A stretch of 64,000 nt of DNA from Paracoccaceae bacterium (lineage in GTDB: Bacteria; Pseudomonadota; Alphaproteobacteria; Rhodobacterales; Rhodobacteraceae): contig JACSRN010000011.1 of the NCBI GenBank assembly GCA_014879735.1, positions 24,833 to 88,832 on the forward strand, read 5' to 3'. Shown here in pieces: positions 52,394 to 61,696 of the stretch (within the stretch, counting starts at the first letter, position 1; every line of letters starts with the position of its first letter). The notes under the pieces were generated by a model that searched no databases, was not told the origin of the DNA, and saw nothing but the letters and a program-made list of their open reading frames with translations. A program made the position numbers and the translations under genes.

Positions 52394-53147
52394 CGGAAAC
52401 TCCCTTGGAAAAGTTGACAAGTGCGGATTGCGCCCCCCGCCGGAGATCTGCGCGGTAGTTGTAGGCCCGGGCGTCATAAAGCGCCTCGACGAAGTCGATG
52501 ACGGCGCCGGCGGCATCGCGGGTGACACGGCGCACGCCGATCACGGCGGCCGGCTGCGGCAGGTCCAGCAGCGCTGCTTCCTCGGCCGTGGCCAGCCGGG
52601 CGTGAAAGGATTCCTCGGCCGTCTCGGCCCGGTGGCCGTGCCGTTCCAGATGGCTGTACAGCGAAAAGCCGGGGTCGGAGAGGACGGCTTCATCAAGCCC
52701 GGTTTCGCGCACGATGGTCTGCGACAGCACCGAACGGTGCCAGGCCATCCGGCGCCCGTTCACCAGCCGCAGGCGGTCAAGCAGGAACAGCCCCTCGCTT
52801 TCAGGATAGGGATAGTCCGGGCGCCAGCGCACCGGGGCGAAACTGCGCAACTCCTGGCTGCTGTGCTGGCCGGATGCCGCCACCGCCTCGGCAAAGCCCA
52901 AAAGGACACTGGGCATCTGGCGCATCACCTGATCGGCCACATAGGTGCCGCTGCCCTGCCGCCGCACCACCAGCCCGTCGCGCGCCAGTTGCTCGATGGC
53001 CCGCGCCACGGTGAAGCGGCTGACCCCCAGTTCCCTTGCCAGGCTCGGCTCCGACCAGATCTTCTCGCCCGGCCGCATCCCGGCGATCCGGTCGCGCAGC
53101 ATCGAGGTCAATTGGGCGTAGAGCGGTTCGTCGCTTGCGGGGGGCAT
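52365..53147 (-). CDS. GntR-family regulator (UTRA-type) of the nucleoside-type operon
   Basis: A 260-residue regulator with an N-terminal GntR winged helix (PLYAQLTSMLRDRIAGM, then LARELGVSRFTVARAIEQLARDG) and a UTRA ligand domain. It is the first gene of the operon and overlaps the binding-protein gene by 29 bases, so it is autoregulated with the transporter. The inverted repeat at 53161-53178, just before its start, is the likely operator. Phosphonate and nucleoside-type regulators belong to the same family. Confidence 0.91.
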   Translation of the reverse strand: MPPASDEPLYAQLTSMLRDRIAGMRPGEKIWSEPSLARELGVSRFTVARAIEQLARDGLVVRRQGSGTYVADQVMRQMPSVLLGFAEAVAASGQHSSQELRSFAPVRWRPDYPYPESEGLFLLDRLRLVNGRRMAWHRSVLSQTIVRETGLDEAVLSDPGFSLYSHLERHGHRAETAEESFHARLATAEEAALLDLPQPAAVIGVRRVTRDAAGAVIDFVEALYDARAYNYRADLRRGAQSALVNFSKGVSDVLQNNLRR

Positions 53148-53160
53148 CGGCGGTCTCGCA

Positions 53161-53178
53161 AAGTTGTCCAGTCAACTT
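53161..53178 (-). promoter_or_regulatory. Inverted repeat before the GntR gene, probable autoregulatory operator
   Basis: AAGTTG-N6-CAACTT starts 14 bases upstream of the GntR start codon. An AAGTTGAC octamer identical to one strand of it recurs at 52411-52418, near the binding-protein ribosome site, and could be an internal half-site. Confidence 0.5.
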
Positions 53179-53272
53179 GCGGAATACCGCTGATTCGCGC
53201 AAGTGTTTTCTTGCGGCGCGGCCGCAAGCTCGGGACCTGTCGGTCTTGATCCGCCCTCGGCTGCGCAACCGA

Positions 53273-53344
53273 TCAGCTGGGGTCGAGCCCGCACCGCCGG
53301 GCCCGCCGGACCCCCCGGCCCAGGACAAGAATCTCCGGCGCCAT
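53273..53344 (-). pseudogene. livM remnant (start codon and a few residues only)
   Basis: After the livH remnant there is a strong ribosome site (GGGGGGAAGGGAGA) and an ATG at 53344 reading MAPEILVLGRG, exactly where a second branched-chain-type permease gene (livM) should begin. The frame stops after 23 codons without any membrane helix. I read it as the 5' stub of a deleted livM. Identification rests on position and the ribosome site. Confidence 0.45.
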
Positions 53345-54006
53345 GAAATCTCCCTTCCCCCCAAGATGCCGGATGGCCGCAACATCATGAAAAGGATCAC
53401 GGCCAGGCCGAGACCGATGACCAGATCCGCCCTGATGCCAAGATAGCGCGCCATGCGAAAGTCTTCGGCCGCGGCGCGCATCCGGATACCGAACGATGTG
53501 TTCCGCATGAACAGGCGCATCGAGACCAGAAGGGCGATCGGTACGGCAATGGTCACAAGTTGCAGCAAGGGAATTCGCTGGCCCGCGAACTCGACAATCT
53601 GGGTAAGCGTTGGCCAAAGGCTGACGACCTTGGGTCTCGCCCCCTGCACCATCAGGATAAGGTTCTGGATCACGAAACCGAGGGCAAAGGACACAACCAT
53701 CAGGTTTTGCGGCAGTGCCTTGCGCATCTGGCGGAAGACGAGAAAATTGGCCGCCAGCGCCGCCGCCACACCGATGGCAGGAACAGCGACGATGACGAAT
53801 GGCCAGGCCCAGGCCCCCATGAACAATGCCGGCATGGCGTCGACCGAGGGCACGATCAGGGCATAGGCACAGATGGCAACGAAATCACCCTGCGCAAAGT
53901 TGATCAGGCGCATGATCCCGAACAGCAGCCCGACCCCGAGCGCGGCCAGGGCATAGAGACTGCCAAGGCTCATGGCATCTATGAGGGTCTGAAGGAAATG
54001 GGTCAT
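53341..54006 (-). pseudogene. livH: Branched-chain-type ABC permease livH, internally deleted
   Basis: The N-terminal two-thirds is normal LivH (LGSLYALAALGVGLLFGIMRLINFAQGDF, then GIRMRAAAEDFRMARYLGIRADLVIGL). The sequence then jumps near 53398-53412 straight to the C-terminal VILFMMLRPSGILGGRE, losing about 65-80 residues including the conserved C-terminal helices. The frame also fails to stop and runs on across the GntR gene in the wrong frame. It overlaps the livF stop by four bases, so the original operon order is kept. It cannot encode a working permease. Confidence 0.85.
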
Positions 54007-54757
54007 TCGTCCGATCCCCCGCTGCTCCGGTCAAAGGTTCCGGCCCCGAAATAGGCGTCATGCAGGGCATGCCCCTGCAAAAGATCTGCGGGACGGCCGG
54101 CCAGCTGGACCATCCCGTCGCGCAGGACGATGATCTTGTCGGCAAACCGCATGACCCGGCGCGAGCTTTGCTCGTTGACCAGAATGCTCAGGCCTTCATC
54201 GGCGCGCAGCCGGCGAAGGATCTGATAGACCTCCTCGACAATGCGCGGTGCAAGGCCAAGGCTTGGCTCGTCGATCAGCATCAGGCGCAGGCGCGTCATG
54301 AGCGCCCGACCGATGACCAGCATCTGCTGCTCACCGCCCGACAGTTTGCCGCCGGCCTGGTGAAGGCGCTCTCTCAGGCGAGGGAAATAGTCCAGAACGC
54401 GCTCGAGATCGTTCTCGACCGTCGCCCTGTCCCTGCGCATGAACGTGCCCAGCCGCAGGTTTTCCTCGACGCTCAGACTGCCGAAGACATGCCGGCCCTC
54501 GGGGACGAAGGAGATGCCGCCGCAGGCAATGGCTTCGGCCGGCCTGCGATGGGGTTGCCCTCGAAGCGGATGGCGCCGGAGGCGATCTGCACCCCGCCGG
54601 CCACCGCGCCAAACGTCGAGGATTTTCCCGCACCGTTGGGTCCGACGATTGCCACGATGCCGCCGGTGGGCACCTCGAAAGACACGCCGTGCAAGACGAC
54701 GACACGGCCGTAGCCCAGCCGCAAATCCCTGACGGACAGGATATCGGGCAGCGTCAT
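54003..54757 (-). pseudogene. livF: Branched-chain-type ABC ATPase livF, frameshifted
   Basis: The N-terminal half reads LRLGYGRVVVLHGVSFEVP and Walker A GPNGAGKSS to EGNPIAGRP. At about 54531-54545 the frame is lost; the expected continuation (EAIACGGISFVPEGRHVFGSL) is found in another frame, then signature LSGGEQQMLVIGRALM and Walker B LMLIDEPSLGLAP to the end. A single missing base explains it (755 bases instead of 756). It overlaps livH by four bases and starts one base after livG. Confidence 0.87.
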
Positions 54758-54758
54758 G

Positions 54759-55493
54759 TCACGCCTCCGCACCAAGGTAGGCGTCGAACACCGCCCGGTC
54801 GGCGCGAACCTCGGCCGGTGTGCCTTCGGCCAGCGTCCGCCCGCCGTCGAGGACATGGATCCGGTCGCACAACCCCAGGACGAGCGCCATATTATGCTCG
54901 ATGAGGAGGATCCCGCATCCGTGAACCTGCGGGATCGACCGGATAAGCGCCATCAGTTCCTCTCATTCGTGATCGGACATGCCGGCTGCAGGTTCGTCGA
55001 GCAGCAGAAAGTCCGGCGCCATGATCAGCGCCCGGGCTATCGCAACCCGACGCTCATCGGTGTAGGGCAGCGTTCCGGCCAGTCTGTCCGACAGGCCCGC
55101 TATTCCCACCCAGTCCAGCAGTTCGACCGCACGCCGGTCCGCAGCGCGGCGCGACAACCCCATGCCAAGGCCGGTCACTTCGACATTCTGCAGAACCGTC
55201 ATGTCCCTGAACAGCCTGCCGCCCTGGGTTGTCCGCGCAACCCCGGCATGGCGGAAGCTTGCCGCGGGCCAGCCGGTCGTGTCCCGGCCGCCCAGGGTGA
55301 CGCGGCCATCGGTCGGCCTCTGAAAACCGCTCAGGCAATTGACCAATGTGGTCTTTCCGGCACCGTTGGGGCCGATAAGCCCCAGGATTTCGCCCTTGGC
55401 CAGGATCAGGGACACGCCGGATATTGCGCGCAGGCCCTCGAAGCTGACCGAGACGGCGTTGGATTGAAGCCGGAGGCGAGGCTCTGCCTTCAT
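54759..55493 (-). pseudogene. livG: Branched-chain-type ABC ATPase livG with in-frame stop
   Basis: LivG-type sequence from ATG 55493: Walker A GPNGAGKTT, the RTTQGGRLFRDMTVLQNV segment, signature-region LPYTDERRVAIARAL (LSYGEQR expected) and Walker B FLLLDEPAAGM. A TGA at 54963-54965 interrupts it just after MSDHE. The same frame continues as EELMALIRS and then ILLIEHNMALV to a normal C-terminus at 54759. The product would lack the H-loop and so be inactive. The weak signature adds to the impression of decay. Confidence 0.87.
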
Positions 55494-55548
55494 GTTGGCC
55501 CCCGTCCGGCGGGCCTGCGGCGGTGTGGCACCCTGACCATGTTGCCCT

Positions 55549-57339
55549 TCACACCACGCCCTGCGACCGCAATGCGGCGGTTGCCGCCGCGTCGACGGCC
55601 AGTGTCTCATCCTCGGCAAGACCGCTGAAGACAACGCCGTAGACCGCGCGCGCACGTTCGACCGTTTCGTAGCGCCCAGCACATCCATGAGGACCAGGGC
55701 AGGATCGCGGTCCATCGGATGGCCGTAGCCCCCGCCAGAGGTGTGCCAGCCGGCCACCCGGTCGCCCTTGCCCACCTGCATGACCACGATGCTGGCCAGC
55801 GGCTGCATCGTGCCGTCTGCGCGTTCGATCCGGTATTCTGCGCGGATGCCATCCCCCCCGCCACGAACGCCCTTGGGCGGGGTTTCACTGCCGTCGCAGG
55901 ACCAGATGAACTCGATCGGGTTTTCCTTTGGCGTGACCGCCATTTCAGGCGCTGGCGCCCCCCTGAACCGACCGGCGCCGGAAGTTCCGGTCTTCATCCG
56001 GATATAATCCACCTGGAACGGATGCTTGAGTTCGTCGATTTCAACCGAGTCGCGGTACATCAGCCCCGCAACCACCGGGATGCCATAGCCGGGCCAGCCA
56101 TCCGAGGCAGGGCTGCCGGGCCCGCCCGACGAGCCCAGAACGATCTGGTTGGCATGGGCGCCCTGATCGTCGCGGTGGTCATTTCCCGATACCACCGCAT
56201 AGCCGAGCCCGGTGCCGACGCCACCTTCGGCCAGGCCCGACCCCTCCCAATACCGGCAAATGCCGCCTGGACCGTGTTGATCAGCCGGTCCGAGATATTG
56301 GTGGTCGACACCGAACAACTGTGGGGAAGGCGCGGCTTGCCGATCACGGATCCATCGCGGAACTGCAGGCTGATCCGTCGAAAGGATCCGCCATTGCGGG
56401 GGACGGTCAGGCTCATGGAGTTGAAGACACCCGCAACGGCCGCAGCCGAAGCGCAGGCCAGACTCAGGTTCAGCCCAACCGGGACGCTGTCGGGATTGTC
56501 GCGCAGATCAATGTTGATCATGGCCTCGTCCGGATCGATCTCCAGCGCGACCTTGAGTTTTACGCCGTCGGGAAGCAGGGTCGGAATGGGGTCGTGGCGC
56601 CCGGTGTTGGACAGGCTGGTCCGCGGCATGTTCCGAAGTGCCTTGACCATCAGTTCTTCGGAATAGTCGAGCCAGTCGGTGACGAAGCTCCGGAGGGTCT
56701 CCTTGCCGTATTTCGTGCAGAGTTCCTTCAGCCGGCGCTCGGCAATGCGAGCGGAACCGATTCCGGCAAGAAAATCGCCGTACCATTGGTTCGGCACGCG
56801 GATGCGGGCCCGGCACATGCGCACGATGTCGTCATTCGTCCGGTAGCCCCGCGGGATCTGCACCGCCGGGAAGATCAGCGCGCCTTCGGCATATTGGTCG
56901 CGTACGCCGGACATGTAGGTCGTCGGCAGGGCATTGCCGATATCGGCCTGGTGTGCCTTGGCAACCGCGGTGAACATGTGTTCCCCGTCGATGAAGACCG
57001 GGATCAGGAATGCGTGGTCGGCAGCATGGCTGTTGCCGTTACAGGGATCGTTGTGGAGGTAGCCGTCGCCCTAGCGGATATCGCCGTCATGAAAGCGCTG
57101 CATGGCCGAGGTCAGAAGATCGCTGCCAAAGATGTGGATCGGCAAGCCTTCGGCCGAGGCGAGCAGGTTGTTGTCGGCGGCAACGATGGAGCAGCTGAAG
57201 TCGCGGGCGCTGTTGATCACCGCGGACCGGGCGGCCCGCAGCATGGTGTTCGTCATCTCGCGGATGATGCCGTCGATCCGGTTGGCGTGATCGCCGTGAG
57301 GAAGGGGTCGAAGCCCGCCCCCGGGTTTTGCTCGCTCAT
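55549..57339 (-). pseudogene. hyuB: Hydantoinase/oxoprolinase subunit HyuB, multiply broken
   Basis: About 600 codons of a HyuB-type subunit are recognisable in pieces. From ATG 57339 (MSEQNPGAGFDPFL) the frame is lost near 57275-57300 and resumes as MTNTMLRAARSAVINSARDF. A TAG at 57071-57073 follows GDIR, with GDGYLHNDPCNGNSHAADH next. The frame shifts again near 56235-56260 (PHSCSVSTTNISDRLINTVQ to EGSGLAEGG), and once more near 55665-55680. The recovered end (YETVERARAVYGVVFSG) finishes at 55549. Four independent lesions make it a clear pseudogene. Confidence 0.88.
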
Positions 57340-57347
57340 GTCCGCCC

Positions 57348-58540
57348 TCAGATCTGAAGCTGATAATTGCCGGCCGCGCTCATCGTTGCGGACATGCCGG
57401 GGAACACCACCAGGGTCGTGGTCGGCTCCTCGATGATGGCCGGCCCCCTGACCTGCAGTCCGGGCGCGATGTCTGCCGATTTGTAGATGGCGGTCCGGAC
57501 CGGGGTTGCCGCACCGAAGTAGCAGGCGCGAAAGCCGGTCGGGCTGCCGGTGTCTTGCGCCGGCGCCACATCCACCGCCGGGGCCGGCGGCGGTGCCAGC
57601 GGTATGGCGAGGCGCGCCTTCCAGTTGATGAATTCGACGGCGCTGCCTTCGTCACCCACCGCGAAGATGCGTTCGTGCACGCGATGGAACTCTTCCACAA
57701 GGGCGTTCGGTGCGGCCTCGTCGCCGATCTCTCCGGCCGGAAGCGGCGTGTCCAGTTCCCAGATCTGACCGGCATAGCGGGCCTCTGCCAGAACCTCGAT
57801 GCTGTGGCCGGACATACCATCCTGCCCTGGCCCGCGCGCGAAGGCGGCCAGGCGGTGCTTCAACTGCGCGATGACATCGCCGACGCCGGCAAAGTCGAAG
57901 TCCTGCGACGAGGTGACATGGTTGACCGCCTCCTCAGAGACGATGCTTGCATATTGCATGCCCGCGGCCGACAGCGCCGAGGCGGTCTTTGGCAGGATGA
58001 TCCTGTCGCAGCCAAGTTCCCTTGCGATCAGCATGATGTTCAGCCCGGCCGCACCGCCACCGCCTCGAAGCCACGCGCGACAATGGTCCTGATCGTCTCG
58101 CGCGCCCGGGCCTCGTCGAAGGGCACCGACACGGTGCCTTCGGAACTCATCCTCTCGACCATCTCGAAAGTCTGGCGACGGGGGATGTATGGGTCGGGAT
58201 AGGGCGTCCGGAAGTCATGCGGATCGAACTTCCCGCCTTCCTTCAGAACCAGGATATCGGGAAACCCCGAGGTGGTCACGAAGGCCGTCCTGGCCGCCCG
58301 CTTTGTCACGATCGCATTGGTGGCCCGGGTCGTACCGTAGATGAGCAACCGGGTGTCCGACAGGACCGCATCCGGCGTCATTGCCATCTCGGCTGCGGCT
58401 GCGCCAATCGCCTCACGCATGCCATTGAAGATGCGATCATGCGTGGTCAGCGCCTTGCCGATGACGGGCTGGCCGTCGGCACCGACGATAACGACATCCG
58501 TGAAGGTGCCGCCGGTATCGATCGAGATGACAAAAGACAT
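57348..58540 (-). pseudogene. hyuA: Hydantoinase/oxoprolinase subunit HyuA with large internal deletion
   Basis: The N-terminus is intact (SFVISIDTGGTFTDVVIVGADG, the ATP-binding start, to IVARGFEAVAV). At about 58041-58067 it jumps directly to AAGLNIMLIARELGCDRIILP, which belongs near residue 430 of normal HyuA, and the reading frame changes. Roughly 270 residues are missing. The junction lies in a GGCGGTG-repeat context (GGCGGTGGCGGTGCGG), consistent with deletion between short repeats. The remaining C-terminal part runs to a normal end. It was the first gene of the operon. Confidence 0.9.
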
Positions 58541-58714
58541 CGAAATCTTTTTCCAGAGTGCTTGCTTGGTCTGTCGGAAACGGGCCCGGTCGGAATCTGG
58601 CCGGCCGGGCCAGGGGTCAGCCGGCCCTAGGGTCAGGACTAGTTCTCGCGTCATAACCAGAACAAGACGGTTGCGGCGAGTGCGACTGCGGAGAGGAAGA
58701 GTCCTGATCCTAAC
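58541..58714. other. Former hyuA upstream region
   Basis: No gene is seen between the hyuA start and the Lrp promoter. CGTCATAA at 58649-58656 matches half of the Lrp-type palindromes and may be an extra site for the old hyu-liv promoter. Confidence 0.35.
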
Positions 58715-58769
58715 TTGCCATCTCAGCAGCATCCGATACATTCACGTTCAGTTCCGTCATAATGACGAA
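58715..58769 (+). promoter_or_regulatory. Lrp-family gene promoter with palindromic operator
   Basis: TTGCCA (58715-58720) and TACATT (58737-58742) are 16 bases apart. The perfect 6+1+6 palindrome CGTCATAATGACG (58755-58767) lies at the expected start of transcription, a position for autorepression. The near-identical CGTCAAAATGACG occurs at 59331-59343. Confidence 0.62.
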
Positions 58770-58799
58770 CGGTTTCATATCGCCGAATGAGGGTTGAAC

Positions 58800-59306
58800 G
58801 TGACGGGGTACAATCTGGATATCATCGACCGCAGGCTGATCGCCTATCTCGAAGGCAACGCGCGCGAGTCGACGTCAAATATTGCACGCGCCCTGGGCGT
58901 TGCGCGTACAACCGTGCATGAGCGCATGTGCCGGCTGGAGCGCAACGGCACGATCTGTGGCTACACGGTAATGTTGACCCGAAACCCCTTCGAGAACTAT
59001 GCGAAGTGCTTTCTGATGTTCAGCATCGACCGGGCCATGGCCAACGAGATTGTCAACACCCTCAAGCGATATCCCGAGATCAAGTCCTGTCACGTCGTCA
59101 CCGGCGAGGCCGATCTGATCTGCACCTGCGAGGCGCCCCAGCTTGAAGACATCGACGCGCTGGTGACGGAGCTTTCGGGAGAACGGGGCGTCAGGTCCGT
59201 TCGATCCTCCGTCGTCATGGCATCCCGCATCGACCGTGGCGGTCCTTTCGCTGCAGGTCGGCCGGCCAGCAGTTCCTCGGGGATAAGCCCGGCAGAGCTG
59301 GGGTAG
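58800..59306 (+). CDS. Lrp/AsnC-family transcriptional regulator
   Basis: About 168 residues. The N-terminal helix-turn-helix (IDRRLIAYLEGNARESTSNIA then LGVARTTVHERMCRLERNG) is followed by the RAM/AsnC ligand domain (IKSCHVVTGEADLICTCEA). A TTG at 58794 is open, but GTG 58800 is six bases from AGGG. About 20 C-terminal residues after the ligand domain are low-complexity. It sits between the dead hyu-liv operon and the intact polyamine-type importer. The two matching palindromes argue that it regulates itself and the importer. DoeX of ectoine catabolism is the same family and also neighbours a DoeB-type gene. Confidence 0.92.
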   Translation: MTGYNLDIIDRRLIAYLEGNARESTSNIARALGVARTTVHERMCRLERNGTICGYTVMLTRNPFENYAKCFLMFSIDRAMANEIVNTLKRYPEIKSCHVVTGEADLICTCEAPQLEDIDALVTELSGERGVRSVRSSVVMASRIDRGGPFAAGRPASSSSGISPAELG

Positions 59307-59316
59307 ACTAAATTAT

Positions 59317-59389
59317 TTATCGGAAATTGCCGTCAAAATGACGAATATCTATAACTATCCGTTGTTATATCTCTAGTTTCCGATAATAT
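59317..59389 (+). promoter_or_regulatory. Promoter of the second importer operon with Lrp-type site
   Basis: TTGTTA (59362-59367) and TAATAT (59384-59389) are 16 bases apart. CGTCAAAATGACG (59331-59343) lies about 20 bases upstream of the -35, an activator position. A 10-bp inverted repeat TTATCGGAAA/TTTCCGATAA (59317-59326 and 59377-59386) brackets it. Confidence 0.6.
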
Positions 59390-59449
59390 TTCCGCTTAGC
59401 CTTCTTCCTACCACGATGGATCATCGCATCGAACAGGGAGATTAAGGGC

Positions 59450-60517
59450 ATGAACGGAGAAACCGGACCGACGTCGCGCCATGCTGTTTCTCGGCGCCAG
59501 CTTCTCAAGCTTGCCGGGGCAACGGCCCTGGCGGCGCCAGTGTATCTGCGTCCGGCCTGGGCGCAAAACAAGCAGGTCGTCGTCGTCAATTTCGGCGGCG
59601 ACATGGGGAACATCAAGCAAGAGGTGTTCTACAATGCCTTCACCAGGGACACCGGGATCGAGGTGGTCACGGTCGCAGGCCCCGAAGTCGCGAAACTGAA
59701 GCTCATGGTCGAGCAGGGCGCGGTCGAATGGGATCTGATCGACCTGCTGCCAGGCTGGCTTGGCCAGGCAAAGAAGCTCGGCCTGCTGGAAGAGATCGAC
59801 GATACCATCGTCGAGCGGGCTGACGCCCTGCCGGAAGCCCGTGACGCCTATGCCTGCGGCGCCTCGATCTATGCCGGGGGCATCGCCTATCCGACCGACC
59901 GGCTGGAAGGCCTGCAACCGAAGACCTGGCCGGAATTCTGGGATGTCGAAAATCACCCCGGTCGCCGTGGCCTGCGGACCCGCATCGCGGACACCCTTGA
60001 AATCGCACTGATGGCCGATGGCGTTGCGCCGAGGGATGTCTATCCCTGCGATATCGAGCGCGCATTCCAGGCGCTGGACCGGATCAAGCCCCACGTCTCG
60101 CACTGGATCGACTCGACGGCGCAGACCGTTTCGCTGATCCAGTCGAACGAAACCGACTACACTTTCACCTACACCACCCGCGTCAAGGGCATGCAGGAAG
60201 CCGGCGTGCCGATGGATTATTCCTTCCGGCAGAATCTGCTGGGCATGCTCTACACCAGCGTTCCAAAAGGTGCAAAGAACCGCGACGCGGCGATGCAGCT
60301 GCTGAATTATATCATGAAGCCGGATCTTCAGGTGGAAATGTCCAACAGATCGGGCGACGCGCCGACCTATGTCTCCGCCCTTGACAAGGTTACGCCCGAA
60401 ATTCGCAAGTGGCTGCCCGACACCGCCAGCGAGGACAATCTGATCATCAACGGCGACTGGTGGGCCGACCACAGCGAGGAGCTGGAGCCGCGGATGAAGG
60501 AGTGGCTGTTGACCTGA
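59450..60517 (+). CDS. Polyamine-type ABC transporter binding protein, Tat-exported
   Basis: A 355-residue SBP_bac_8-type protein. A twin-arginine signal SRRQLLKLAGATALAA is followed by cleavage near RPAWA|QNKQ, so it is exported folded through Tat, unlike the Sec-type partner at 17153. The mature start VVVVNFGGDMGNIKQEVFYNAF and EWDLIDLLPGWLGQAKKLGLLEEI are family-typical. Ribosome site AGGGAGATTAAGGG precedes ATG 59450. Ligand unknown; a diamine, acylated amino acid or ectoine-like solute fits the downstream deacylase homologue. Confidence 0.9.
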   Translation: MNGETGPTSRHAVSRRQLLKLAGATALAAPVYLRPAWAQNKQVVVVNFGGDMGNIKQEVFYNAFTRDTGIEVVTVAGPEVAKLKLMVEQGAVEWDLIDLLPGWLGQAKKLGLLEEIDDTIVERADALPEARDAYACGASIYAGGIAYPTDRLEGLQPKTWPEFWDVENHPGRRGLRTRIADTLEIALMADGVAPRDVYPCDIERAFQALDRIKPHVSHWIDSTAQTVSLIQSNETDYTFTYTTRVKGMQEAGVPMDYSFRQNLLGMLYTSVPKGAKNRDAAMQLLNYIMKPDLQVEMSNRSGDAPTYVSALDKVTPEIRKWLPDTASEDNLIINGDWWADHSEELEPRMKEWLLT

Positions 60518-60529
60518 CCATAAGCTAGG

Positions 60530-60556
60530 CTCGGTCGATCAACCAAAGGGACCGAG
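60530..60556 (+). other. Hairpin overlapping the deacylase ribosome site
   Basis: CTCGGTC (60530-60536) and GACCGAG (60550-60556) form a 7-bp stem ending in the first bases of the GAGGG ribosome site (60554-60558) of the next gene. It could lower translation of that gene relative to the binding protein. Confidence 0.4.
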
Positions 60557-60562
60557 GGTGCG

Positions 60563-61696
60563 ATGGACGGAAACGCCAAAAACCACGACGGCAGGGCCCT
60601 GATCGGCCTTGCCGATCCGCTGCCTGTATCCGGAAAGACGATGGGCTACGTGCGCGTTCCATATTCGCGCAATGAATCTGCCTATGGATTCATTGCCGCG
60701 CCGATCACCGTAATTGCCAATGGCGATGGCCCCACCGCATTGTTTCTCGCGGGTTCGCAGGGCGACGAATTCGAGGGGCAGATCGCCCTATCGCGCCTTG
60801 CGCAGGAAATCGAACCGGATGCGGTGACGGGGCGGATCATCATCTTTCCGATGGCGAATACATCGGCAGCCGAAGCCGGACAGCGCAATTCACCGATCGA
60901 TGGCCTTAACCTCAACCGGACCTATCCGGGTGATATCCGCGGGCGCATCACCGAAATCATGGCGAATTACATCGAGCGCGCGCTGATGCCGGAATCCGAC
61001 TTTGTTGTCGATCTGCACAGCGGTGGTGCCTCGCTGGAATATCTGCCCTCGGCCGCGTTTCTCGACCATCCGGATCCGAATGAACGGGCGCGGCGCCTGG
61101 CGATTGCTATGGCCTTCGGCGCGCCGTCGATTCTGTTCTGGAAGGCAAACGAAGATCGGACCTCGTCAGGCGCAGCGCGGCGCGCCGGAAGCGTCCGCAT
61201 CTCGGCAGAGATCGGTGGCGGATCCCGGGTGACGGGTGCCCATGTCGCCACGACCTACAACGGCGTTCGCAATGTTCTGGCCTGGGCCGGGATCCTGCCG
61301 TTTCCCGAAGCGCCTGCGGCGCCGGGGCCGGTCGTGCGCGAGGTCGATATGGAACGCGACTATCTTTACGCGCTTGAACCCGGTCTTTTCGAACCGCTGG
61401 TCTCGCTTGGTGACGATATCGTGGCCGGGCAGTTGGTCGGTCGCATTCACGATCCGTCGACGCCGGGATCGATGCCGCATGACATCAGGACCGACGTGGC
61501 TGGCACGGTGGTTTGCCTGCGCAGCCTGACCAAGACGGACCGCGGCGATTGCGTGCTGCATGTCGGACGCGCGCCGCAATCGCAATTGCTTGCTGAAATC
61601 GAATCGGCCAGAGGCCTGACCTGGGTATCCGATCTTTACAGGCGCCGCCGCCCGCGTGTGCGACGAACACCCAAAGGAGAAAGCGATGAAACCTGA
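60563..61696 (+). CDS. Succinylglutamate desuccinylase/aspartoacylase family protein (DoeB-like) lacking a zinc ligand
   Basis: A 377-residue AstE/AspA-family protein closest in layout to DoeB, the N-acetyl-diaminobutyrate deacetylase. In place of the zinc motif NHGDE it reads GSQGDEFEGQ, so the first ligand histidine is glutamine while the glutamate remains. The second histidine (VDLHSGGASLEYLP) and the catalytic-region EIGGGSRV are kept, and a C-terminal beta-barrel domain is present. It may be a hydrolase with altered metal binding or a non-catalytic binding protein. It overlaps the next permease by 11 bases, so the two are coupled. Confidence 0.86.
   Translation: MDGNAKNHDGRALIGLADPLPVSGKTMGYVRVPYSRNESAYGFIAAPITVIANGDGPTALFLAGSQGDEFEGQIALSRLAQEIEPDAVTGRIIIFPMANTSAAEAGQRNSPIDGLNLNRTYPGDIRGRITEIMANYIERALMPESDFVVDLHSGGASLEYLPSAAFLDHPDPNERARRLAIAMAFGAPSILFWKANEDRTSSGAARRAGSVRISAEIGGGSRVTGAHVATTYNGVRNVLAWAGILPFPEAPAAPGPVVREVDMERDYLYALEPGLFEPLVSLGDDIVAGQLVGRIHDPSTPGSMPHDIRTDVAGTVVCLRSLTKTDRGDCVLHVGRAPQSQLLAEIESARGLTWVSDLYRRRRPRVRRTPKGESDET

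Noticed and set aside
52801..54006. A 401-codon protein starting as LivH and ending in the GntR region
   Set aside because: Only the first about 220 codons are LivH-like. The rest is the GntR promoter and gene read in the wrong frame after the livH deletion removed the normal stop.
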